Source: Chloroflexota bacterium
Lineage (GTDB): Bacteria; Chloroflexota; UBA6077; FW602-bin22; CADDYW01
Reading direction: 5' to 3'
Assembly (NCBI GenBank): GCA_902810745.1
Contig: CADDYW010000001.1
Coordinates: 153,470-217,469, forward strand
Length of the DNA stretch: 64,000 nucleotides
Shown here: piece by piece, positions 15,872 to 23,111 of the stretch
Layout: each line of letters opens with the position of its first letter
Numbering within the stretch: position 1 is the first letter of the stretch
Notes under the pieces: generated by a model
Told to the model about the DNA's origin: nothing
What the model saw: only the letters and a program-made list of their open reading frames with translations
The model's database searches: none
Translations under genes and position numbers: made by a program

Positions 15872-17716
15872 ATGGCATCGGAGTTCTCCTCTCCCACTAC
15901 CTACACGTTCGATCGATTTTTGAATGCTCGACGCTGCTACGGTCCGAGCTTTTCCCCTGACAGCAGTCGTGTCGCCTTTATCTCGGACATCAGCGGCATC
16001 CCACAGGCCTGGGTCATCCCGGCGCGCGGAGGATGGCCCGATCAGGTGACTTTTACTGGCGACCGGGTTGGCCTCGTGGCCTTCTCACCTCGATCTTCGC
16101 GGATGATCGTCGGCACCGACGTCGGTGGAGACGAGAATATCCAGCTCTGGCTCGTCGAGCGCGACGGGGCCACGCTGCGTCCGTTGACTGAGAACCTCTC
16201 AGCAATGCATCCCTTTGGCGGCTGGTCGCCGGATGGGCGCTTCATTGCCTACGCGTCCAACGAGCGCGATCGAGCCTGTCTCGACATTGTCGTGCAGGAC
16301 GTCGAGACCGGCCAGGAACGGGTCGTTCTTCAGACCGACGGCATGTATCACGCGGAATGCTGGTCGCCCGACGGCAGCCGCCTCGTCGTCGGGCGGTACG
16401 ATAGCTCGGCAAACAACGACCTGTTCGAGCTAGACATTGCGACGAGCGCCGCCCGCCACCTGACGCCACACGAGGACGCCGCGAGGTTTCTGCAGCCGAC
16501 CTACCGTCACGACGGACGAGCACTGTTCGTCCTGACCGACCTGGGTCGAGACTACCTGGCGCTGAAGGAGCTCGATCTCGAAGCCGGACACTGGCGGACG
16601 GTGCTCGAAGAGGAGTGGGATATCGAAGCATTCGCCGTCGCGCCCAATGCTCGGACGATCGCAACGGTGACCAATCTGGAAGGGTATTCCGACCTGCGCA
16701 TCCTCGACCTCGGCACCGGTAGCCGTCGAATGGTGGACCTGCCGCGCGGACAGATCGCGCGGTCCTTCGTTGGCAACTGGCGCGACGGTGTTGTCTGGTC
16801 GCCTGATAGCCGGAGAATCGCTTTCAGCCTTACGACACCACGAATGACCCAGAACGTCTGGCTCGCGGACCCGTCCGATGGTAGCGCGTGGCCGCTCACG
16901 CACGCCACGATCGGGGCACTCCCCACCGACGCGCTGGTTGAGCCCGAGGTGATCCACTATCCGACCTTTGACGGTCGATCCATCCCCGCGTTCCTCTACC
17001 GCCCGCTGGGATCGACCTCTACCGGCGACGGTGCGGCCGTCGTCTACATCCACGGTGGGCCAGAGTCGCAGACGCGGCCAGCGTTCGACGCGACGATTCA
17101 GTATCTTGTTCATCGTGGTTATGTCGTGCTGGCGCCGAACGTTCGTGGTTCGACAGGCTACGGCAATGCTTTCTCCCACCTCGACGACGTCGAACGGCGA
17201 ATGGACGCGGTCGCGGACGCGAAGGCAGCAGCCGAATGGCTGGTCTACCGGGGGTATGCGCGTCGCGACAAGATCGCGGCGATGGGCGGCAGCTACGGAG
17301 GATTCATGGTCCTGGCGTCTCTCGCTACCTACCCGGAAGTCTGGGCGGCCGGGGTCGACCTGTATGGCGTCGCAAACTTTGTGACCCTGCTCGAGCACAC
17401 TCATCCGTTCCGGCGAAAGCACCGCTCGGCGGAATATGGCTCGCTCGAGCATCACCGCGACGTCCTCGAGCGGATCTCCCCGATCACCCATCTCCATCGC
17501 GTGACCGCCCCGCTGTTTGTCGTTCACGGCGAAAACGACATCCGCGTGCCGATCGAGGAGACCGAGCAGGTCGTCGCGTCGCTTCGGACGAGAGGCATCA
17601 CCGTGGATTTCATCCGGCTTTCCAACGAGGGTCACGGGATTGTGCGGCTGGAAAACAAGCTCCAGGTGTACCCCGCGATCGCCGCATTCCTCGACCGGTA
17701 CGTCAAATCAAGATAG
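15872..17716 (+). CDS. S9 family prolyl oligopeptidase / acylaminoacyl peptidase
   Basis: This 614-residue cytosolic serine peptidase lacks a signal peptide. Residues 20-340 are a PD40-type beta-propeller (repeats such as CYGPSFSPDSSRVAF, WSPDGRFIAYAS, VVWSPDSRRIAF). Residues 370-614 are an alpha/beta hydrolase with Ser474 in GGSYGGF, Asp in HGENDIRVP and His in EGHGI. Length and domain order match acylaminoacyl peptidases, which clip N-terminally modified or small peptides after entry through the propeller. ACAGGAGG precedes the ATG. The TIM-barrel gene follows after 9 bp, likely cotranscribed. Confidence 0.9.
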   Translation: MASEFSSPTTYTFDRFLNARRCYGPSFSPDSSRVAFISDISGIPQAWVIPARGGWPDQVTFTGDRVGLVAFSPRSSRMIVGTDVGGDENIQLWLVERDGATLRPLTENLSAMHPFGGWSPDGRFIAYASNERDRACLDIVVQDVETGQERVVLQTDGMYHAECWSPDGSRLVVGRYDSSANNDLFELDIATSAARHLTPHEDAARFLQPTYRHDGRALFVLTDLGRDYLALKELDLEAGHWRTVLEEEWDIEAFAVAPNARTIATVTNLEGYSDLRILDLGTGSRRMVDLPRGQIARSFVGNWRDGVVWSPDSRRIAFSLTTPRMTQNVWLADPSDGSAWPLTHATIGALPTDALVEPEVIHYPTFDGRSIPAFLYRPLGSTSTGDGAAVVYIHGGPESQTRPAFDATIQYLVHRGYVVLAPNVRGSTGYGNAFSHLDDVERRMDAVADAKAAAEWLVYRGYARRDKIAAMGGSYGGFMVLASLATYPEVWAAGVDLYGVANFVTLLEHTHPFRRKHRSAEYGSLEHHRDVLERISPITHLHRVTAPLFVVHGENDIRVPIEETEQVVASLRTRGITVDFIRLSNEGHGIVRLENKLQVYPAIAAFLDRYVKSR

Positions 17717-17725
17717 GAGGAGCTG

Positions 17726-18583
17726 ATGAGGTCTGGGGTCGTCGGCCTGATGCCCGCCCATCCACGGGATATCACTCCCGAGACCGCGGCTCGATTGCGC
17801 GCCCACGGATTCACCGGCGTCACCGTTCTCGTGCCTGATCCACTCGAGGCCAGGCGCGACGAGTACGAGCGCGCTGGTACGATCCTGCGCGACGGGGGAG
17901 TCGCGGTCGCCCAGGCGAACGCGCGCTATGAGATCCTTGTTCACCCGGACGAGGGGAGAAGGGCTCTTGGCATCCGCGGTCTCCAGGCCGCCTGTCAATG
18001 CGCAGCATGGCTAGGAGCCGGGACGATCTACGTGCGCCCCGGCAGCCTCAATCCCGCTGGCCCTTGGACGCCGCATCCCGAGAACACGAGCCTGAAGACT
18101 CTCGTGCGCCTGGTCGACTCGCTCAGACAGGTAGCCTCGGCATCCGAGGCGGTTGGGATTCCGCTCGCGATCGAGGGAGGCGCAGTCAGTCCACTTAACA
18201 CCCCGGAGCGTGTTCGTGACCTCATCGAAGCGGTTGGCTCACCTGCGCTTCGATTCAACGCAGATCCGGTGAACTTCGTTCATTCGCTCGACGATCTGTA
18301 CAACACGACGTCGCTCATTCATCGGCTGTTCGATCTCTGCGGTCCCTACACCGTGAGTGCCCACGCCAAGGATCTCACGGTCGAAGACGCGCTCCTCCCG
18401 CGAATGCGCGAGTGCCTCCTGGGCGAAGGCTACTGCGATCAGGTGACCTTCTTGCAGCGCTTCGAAGCGTCCTGCCCGAGTGGATTCGTGCTGATCGAGC
18501 ACCTTCCCGACGACCAGATTCCCGCCGCCAAGCGAAATCTCGATTCGGCGGTCCAGCGCGCCGGGCTGCGCTGGGTCGAGTAG
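17726..18583 (+). CDS. Sugar phosphate isomerase/epimerase-like TIM-barrel protein
   Basis: The 285-residue protein shows the xylose-isomerase-like / AP endonuclease 2 fold. Strand ends carry the usual metal candidates: AIEGGAV (Glu, about 151), FNADPVNF (Asp/Asn, about 180), SAHAKDL (His/Lys, about 211) and VLIEHLP (Glu, about 255). Such enzymes isomerise ketoses or inositol derivatives, or act as dehydratases; the substrate cannot be read off. TAGGAGGAGCTG precedes the ATG, giving excellent initiation. It follows the S9 peptidase by 9 bp and its stop meets the convergent nitrilase gene. Confidence 0.78.
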   Translation: MRSGVVGLMPAHPRDITPETAARLRAHGFTGVTVLVPDPLEARRDEYERAGTILRDGGVAVAQANARYEILVHPDEGRRALGIRGLQAACQCAAWLGAGTIYVRPGSLNPAGPWTPHPENTSLKTLVRLVDSLRQVASASEAVGIPLAIEGGAVSPLNTPERVRDLIEAVGSPALRFNADPVNFVHSLDDLYNTTSLIHRLFDLCGPYTVSAHAKDLTVEDALLPRMRECLLGEGYCDQVTFLQRFEASCPSGFVLIEHLPDDQIPAAKRNLDSAVQRAGLRWVE

Positions 18584-18586
18584 GAA

Positions 18587-19660
18587 CTATCGGGCACCTT
18601 CCGGCCTCCGCCAGATTCCGCGTTCCACCATGAGATCGATCTGCCTGTCGATGACCTGCTTCCGATACTCGGCGTGGGTGAGTGGGGCCCGATCGGCGTA
18701 AAGATTCCTGGGGTAGATCGGCTTCTCGTAGATGAGCTGGTAGATCTCGGTCCGCAGGTCCTTCATCCAGTTATCCCATTGCACGCTCGTGCGGAACTCG
18801 CGCAGAGCGTCGATGTCGATGGTTCCAGCAACGTAGGATGACCCCGCGCCGTAGAGGTGCTGACCGACGACTCGCCCCCGATAGTCGACGATCATCGATC
18901 GGCCGCCGAACGTGTCGATCGGCACATCCGCGTTAGAATCGAGGTAATATGTGCCCATGTTCGGCGCAACGATGTAGAAGTTATTGTCAAGGGCTCGGGC
19001 GCGGTTCTGAATCTCGAAGAACTCGTTTCCCGTGTGTGGGTGCGGATACGCGGCGCGGTAGACCACCTCTGCGCCATTCATGGCGAGACCCCGTGCGTTC
19101 TCCGGATACGAGCCCTCGTTCGCCATGAGTACGCCGAGGCGACCAATCTCGGTATCGGCGACCGGATAGAACGCATCCAGCGAGCGGCCATAGAGCTCGA
19201 TCCACCGGTCCCAGACGTCGTGCGGCGTGACCGAGTGCTCGACCGGGTACAGTGTTGCGAGCTTGTAGTGCTTCAGGATCAGCTCGCCTTTCGGATCAAT
19301 CGCAAATCCGACATTGAAGAACCGATCCGGAAACGCCTCGTGACGCGCCTTCGCCTGCGCCATGATGTAGACATTCCAGTGCTTGGCAAGGTCGCCAAGA
19401 AACCGCGTCTCCGGGCCCGGCAGATCGATCGCCGTCTCGCGGGCATAGGTAACGTGATCGAGATCAAACACCTCGTCGGTGAATCCCTGGAGTGCTCCCT
19501 CGGGGATCACGACCAGGCGCACCGGCAGGTCGAGGCTTGAAAGCCACGACGCCGCGGCCATGAGGTGACTGAGGTGATCGAGGTTCCGTTGAATCTCGGA
19601 GCGCTTGCGAACTCCCCACACCGTGGGGATCAGACCAACAGCGGTATACGCACCAGGCAT
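18587..19660 (-). CDS. Nitrilase-superfamily protein with Ala at the catalytic Cys position
   Basis: The 357-residue carbon-nitrogen hydrolase homologue is closest in pattern to aliphatic amidase/formamidase. Glu54 (VIPEGAL) and Lys133 (LKHYKLA) of the Glu-Lys-Cys triad are present. In the nucleophile segment GVLMANEGSYPE the expected Cys is Ala180; the codon is plainly GCG. The C-terminal extension after residue 285 is helical. GAGGAGACGGAA precedes the ATG. Without the thiol, amide or nitrile hydrolysis by the known route is not expected. It may bind a ligand or regulate, or the family may use another residue. Confidence 0.8.
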   Translation of the reverse strand: MPGAYTAVGLIPTVWGVRKRSEIQRNLDHLSHLMAAASWLSSLDLPVRLVVIPEGALQGFTDEVFDLDHVTYARETAIDLPGPETRFLGDLAKHWNVYIMAQAKARHEAFPDRFFNVGFAIDPKGELILKHYKLATLYPVEHSVTPHDVWDRWIELYGRSLDAFYPVADTEIGRLGVLMANEGSYPENARGLAMNGAEVVYRAAYPHPHTGNEFFEIQNRARALDNNFYIVAPNMGTYYLDSNADVPIDTFGGRSMIVDYRGRVVGQHLYGAGSSYVAGTIDIDALREFRTSVQWDNWMKDLRTEIYQLIYEKPIYPRNLYADRAPLTHAEYRKQVIDRQIDLMVERGIWRRPEGAR

Positions 19661-19818
19661 TTCCGTCTCCTCGATAAGCAGAATGCAGGTCGTCCGATCA
19701 GTACGAGAGCCGATAACACCGTGCCCGTGAGTCCGCGGCGCGCTTCAGGCGCGGCCAGCCTGCTCGAGCTCACCGATCTGACAAAGTGAGCATTGGGCTT
19801 CGGACCATCCAATCGCTG

Positions 19819-20898
19819 CTAACAGAGTGGCTCGGGAAGAGGCACGCCAAGCTCGGTCGCCAGGCCGCGCAGCGAATCCACGACGACGGGGTGTAGCGGA
19901 ATGCCGTTCTGCAGGCGGTCGCTTTCAGCATCAAGCTCCTTTTCGCCGTGAACGTACACGCGCTCGTATCCCGGCGCGGGGTCAGCTCTTTTCAGCGTAC
20001 GAATCATCTCGTCCATCATCGCTCGGAAGGACGACAGAGGACGAAATGCCTCGATCTGCAGTGCCAGGAAAAAGTGGCCAGCGGTCCAGCCGATTTGATC
20101 CAGGATGCTGCTGAAGCCGGCCCCGGACAGGACACCGCAGAGGATATCGACCACCACGGCCAAACCGTACCCCTTGTGGCTCGAAAGATCCGGCTGGCTG
20201 CCGAGTGGGAGGAGCGCGCCGCCGGTCCAGAGAGCCGATGGATCCGTCGTCGACACGCCGTTCGCGTCGACCAGCCAGCCAACGGGAATCGGTTTCTCGG
20301 TGCGCTGGGCAATCTCGACCTTGCCGGCTGCGACCACGCTCGTCGCCATGTCGAGGATAAACGGCCTTTCGTCGCCCGCCGGCACCGCCACGCTGATCGG
20401 GTTGGTGCCGAGCAGCGCGTGCTTCCCATACGTCGGCACGGTCTGCGGCGCGGCGTTGGTCATCGCCACGCCAATCATGTTGTGTTGCAGGGCAAGCATC
20501 GAATAATGGCAGCAGATCCCAAAGTGGTGGCTGTTGGTGACAGTCACGATCCCGACACCGGACTCCGCGGCCTTCGCGATCGCCAGCTCCATCGCGCGCG
20601 TGGAGACGACCCCACCTAGTCCCGCATCGCCATCTAGCAACGCCGTCGATGCCGTCTCCTTGATGATCCGAGGACGCGCGGCCGGTCGAATGATCCCTCT
20701 CCGCAAGCCGGGGACGTAGCCGGGATGACCGGCCAGGCGCGCGACGCCGTGCGAGTCGATCCCGAGCAGATCGGCGTGGATGAGCACCCCGGCCGCCGTA
20801 TCGGCATCATCGGCTGGCACACCGAAACGGATGAAGACATCACGGGTGAAGGCTCTCAGAGCTTGGTGGTCGAAGCGGATCGGCGCTGCGCTCGGCAT
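19819..20898 (-). CDS. Ldh_2 family NAD(P)-dependent oxidoreductase (malate/L-lactate/ureidoglycolate dehydrogenase type)
   Basis: This 359-residue member of the Ldh_2 (type 2 malate/L-lactate dehydrogenase) family is not homologous to classical Rossmann LDH. Hallmarks are GIDSHGVARL (catalytic His, about 50), NSHHFGICCHY (about 120) and GKHALLGTNPISVAVPA. Family members reduce or oxidise 2-oxo acids such as sulfolactate, ureidoglycolate or delta-1-piperideine-2-carboxylate; the substrate is not deducible. AAGGGAAATGCC precedes the ATG. It lies 158 bp downstream of the nitrilase homologue on the same strand. Shared nitrogen or amide metabolism is possible but unproven. Confidence 0.85.
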   Translation of the reverse strand: MPSAAPIRFDHQALRAFTRDVFIRFGVPADDADTAAGVLIHADLLGIDSHGVARLAGHPGYVPGLRRGIIRPAARPRIIKETASTALLDGDAGLGGVVSTRAMELAIAKAAESGVGIVTVTNSHHFGICCHYSMLALQHNMIGVAMTNAAPQTVPTYGKHALLGTNPISVAVPAGDERPFILDMATSVVAAGKVEIAQRTEKPIPVGWLVDANGVSTTDPSALWTGGALLPLGSQPDLSSHKGYGLAVVVDILCGVLSGAGFSSILDQIGWTAGHFFLALQIEAFRPLSSFRAMMDEMIRTLKRADPAPGYERVYVHGEKELDAESDRLQNGIPLHPVVVDSLRGLATELGVPLPEPLC

Positions 20899-20979
20899 GG
20901 CATTTCCCTTGTCTGAACGATTCGGTCGAGCCGGACTGTGCAGTAGTCTACGTGAAACCTCAGATCAGCGCAACGCGCG

Positions 20980-21009
20980 TTGACGCGGACGCGGCCGGAC
21001 CAGTAGAAT
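20980..21009 (+). promoter_or_regulatory. Promoter giving a near-leaderless guaA transcript
   Basis: TTGACG (20980-20985) and TAGAAT (21004-21009) are 18 bp apart. The -10 ends only 9 bp before the guaA ATG at 21019, so transcription should begin 1-4 nt before it. Confidence 0.6.
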
Positions 21010-21018
21010 GTTCACACA

Positions 21019-22587
21019 ATGAACCTTTTCCGGCGCCAGGACGGTCAGGAATCGATCGTCATCCTCGACTTCGGTTCGCAGTTTACCCAGCTTATCGCTC
21101 GACGCATCCGTGAGCTAGGCGTCTACAGCGAGATTGTCCCGTATGACGCGTCCTGGTCAGACGTCGAACCGCTCAAGCCGCGCGGCCTGATCCTCTCGGG
21201 CGGACCAGCGAGCGTCTACGATGCGGGCGCACCGGCTCTCCCCGATTACGTCGTGGACAGTGGCCTGCCAGTCCTTGGCATCTGCTACGGCATGCATCTG
21301 CTCGGGCTCACGCTTGGCGGCAAGGTCCAGGCGACCCATGTTCGCGAATACGGGCCACAAGTCGTCCGGCGCCAGTCCTCGGACCGTGACGACGCGCTGC
21401 TACGCGGACTCCCGTCGAGCTTCGACGTGTGGATGTCGCACGGCGACATCGTGGTCGAGCCGCCGCCGGGGTTTACTGTTCTGGGGCGCAGCGATACCGG
21501 TCAGATCGCGGTCATGGCGTCCGAGCGGTTCCTGGCGGTCCAGTTCCATCCGGAGGTTAAGCACACGCCGCTCGGCGTTCGTATTCTCGAGAATTTCGTT
21601 CGGCACATCTGTGGCTGCTCCGCCACCTGGGTGCCGACGTCGCTCATCCCCACGGCAATCGAACGCATCCGGGAGACGGTCGGCGATGGACACGCGGTTT
21701 GCGCACTCAGCGGGGGCGTGGACTCGGCCGTCGCCGCTACGCTTGTCCATCGAGCGATCGGCGACCGCCTGACGTCGGTATTCGTCGACAACGGCCTTCT
21801 CCGCAAGCGCGAAGCAGAGGACGTGATCGACGTGTTCCGCGATCGGCTCCAGATGAACGTCGTGCACGTCGACGCGAGCGCCCGCTTCCTGTCGCGGCTA
21901 GCCGGGGTTGAAGATCCGGAGGAGAAGCGACGTCGAATCGGCCACGAGTTCATCGCGGTTTTCGAGGAAGAAGCCGCGCGCCTCGGCCAGGTGGACTTTC
22001 TCGTCCAGGGTACGCTGTACCCCGACGTGATCGAGAGCGCAACGCCGGCCGCGAGCAAGACAGCAGCCCGGATCAAGACCCACCACAACGTCGGCGGCTT
22101 ACCGTCGAATCTTCGTTTCACCCTGGTCGAACCGCTTCGCTACCTCTTCAAAGACGAGGTTCGGCAGATCGGACTCGAGCTGGGACTACCGGAGAGCGTC
22201 GTGTTCCGACACCCGTTCCCGGGCCCCGGACTGGCAGTGCGCGTGATCGGAGAAGTCACGCGTGAAAAGCTAGACCGGCTACGCGAGGCAGATGCGATCG
22301 TTCGCGAAGAGATCGAGCGAGCAGGTCTGTCGCGGTCGATCTGGCAGGTCCTCGCCGTGCTCACGCCATTGAAGAGCGTGGGCGTCATGGGCGACGGTCG
22401 AACCTATCAGAATATGGTCGCGGTCCGCGCGGTCACCAGTGACGATGCGATGACCGCGGACTGGGCGCGCATTCCCCACGATGTGCTTGCGCGAATCAGC
22501 TCGCGTATCGTCAACGAGGTCGCGGGCGTCAACCGCGTCGTCTACGACATCACGAGCAAGCCACCCGCAACGATCGAGTGGGAATAA
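21019..22587 (+). CDS. guaA: GMP synthase (glutamine-hydrolysing)
   Basis: The 522-residue bifunctional enzyme makes GMP from XMP, ATP and glutamine. The class I amidotransferase domain (about 15-205) has the nucleophile Cys in [11 protein letters not shown] (about 95) and the HPEV dyad (about 176). The ATP pyrophosphatase domain has the P-loop SGGVDSAVA near 233. The dimerisation domain ends with the family's typical [12 protein letters not shown]. There is no Shine-Dalgarno: the promoter -10 is 9 bp upstream, so the mRNA is probably leaderless. Length and motifs are standard. Confidence 0.97.
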   Translation: MNLFRRQDGQESIVILDFGSQFTQLIARRIRELGVYSEIVPYDASWSDVEPLKPRGLILSGGPASVYDAGAPALPDYVVDSGLPVLGICYGMHLLGLTLGGKVQATHVREYGPQVVRRQSSDRDDALLRGLPSSFDVWMSHGDIVVEPPPGFTVLGRSDTGQIAVMASERFLAVQFHPEVKHTPLGVRILENFVRHICGCSATWVPTSLIPTAIERIRETVGDGHAVCALSGGVDSAVAATLVHRAIGDRLTSVFVDNGLLRKREAEDVIDVFRDRLQMNVVHVDASARFLSRLAGVEDPEEKRRRIGHEFIAVFEEEAARLGQVDFLVQGTLYPDVIESATPAASKTAARIKTHHNVGGLPSNLRFTLVEPLRYLFKDEVRQIGLELGLPESVVFRHPFPGPGLAVRVIGEVTREKLDRLREADAIVREEIERAGLSRSIWQVLAVLTPLKSVGVMGDGRTYQNMVAVRAVTSDDAMTADWARIPHDVLARISSRIVNEVAGVNRVVYDITSKPPATIEWE

Positions 22588-22662
22588 CGCCGCGATCTGC
22601 CCCTTGATCCCACCGACCCGATACACTACCCGACTCTCGGTCGGTACCGCGATGGATCGCAC

Positions 22663-22818
22663 GTGATCTGCCGCGGTTGGCGCGACGCACTCCCGTCATC
22701 ACCGGTTAAGGTTGCAGTCATCGGCTTCTCCAGCTGGCTGCAGCTACTCTACTTCGTTATCGTCGTCCTGATGATTGTCCTGGCACTGCGGCTGCCAGCC
22801 GGGGAGCAGGCGACCTGA
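22663..22818 (+). CDS. Possible small single-pass membrane protein
   Basis: A GTG-started frame of 51 codons contains one clear hydrophobic helix (LQLLYFVIVVLMIVLALRL, about residues 26-44) and a short C-terminal tail. No ribosome-binding site is visible, and no family is recognised. It sits between guaA and the terminator at 22863. Hydrophobicity is the only support; it could be chance. Confidence 0.3.
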   Translation: MICRGWRDALPSSPVKVAVIGFSSWLQLLYFVIVVLMIVLALRLPAGEQAT

Positions 22819-22862
22819 GAGCCGTGGCGAACGATTCCCAGGAAAACCAGCTTCTCACGAAA

Positions 22863-22890
22863 AAAGGCCGCTCAATGACGAGCGGCCTTT
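22863..22890. terminator. Bidirectional rho-independent terminator
   Basis: An 11-bp stem, AAAGGCCGCTC (22863-22873) with GAGCGGCCTTT (22880-22890), has a 6-nt loop. It is flanked by A-runs on the left and T-runs on the right, so it can terminate guaA-side transcription (plus) and tRNA-Phe (minus). Confidence 0.85.
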
Positions 22891-22920
22891 GTGTTTTTCC
22901 TACTCTCCGTAGGCGTTTCG

Positions 22921-22996
22921 TGGTGCCGAGGGCCAGAATCGAACTGGCGACACCTACATTTTCAGTGTAGTGCTCTACCGACTGAGCTACCTCGGC
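22921..22996 (-). tRNA. tRNA-Phe (GAA)
   Basis: The 76-nt cloverleaf has acceptor GCCGAGG/CCTCGGC, D arm GCTC..GAGC, anticodon stem CTACA/TGTAG with loop CTGAAAA (anticodon GAA), and T arm GCCAG/CTGGC with TTCGATT. The 3' CCA is encoded (22921-22923). Confidence 0.95.
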
Positions 22997-23006
22997 ACGC
23001 CCAGAT

Positions 23007-23035
23007 ATTATACCGGGTTTGCTGCTTCCATGCAA
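23007..23035 (-). promoter_or_regulatory. Promoter for tRNA-Phe
   Basis: On the minus strand TTGCAT (23035-23030) and TATAAT (23012-23007) are 17 bp apart. The start point falls a few bases before the mature tRNA 5' end. Confidence 0.75.
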
Positions 23036-23111
23036 ATCCCCCCGCGCGGCCAGCCTTCCCCGGCCTTGTCGTGCGCCGGGAGCCTCGCGGGAGACGGGAT
23101 CCGAGCCACGC

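Noticed and set aside
16430..17635. 401-codon frame antisense to the S9 peptidase
   Set aside because: The plus strand has propeller repeats and a full catalytic triad.
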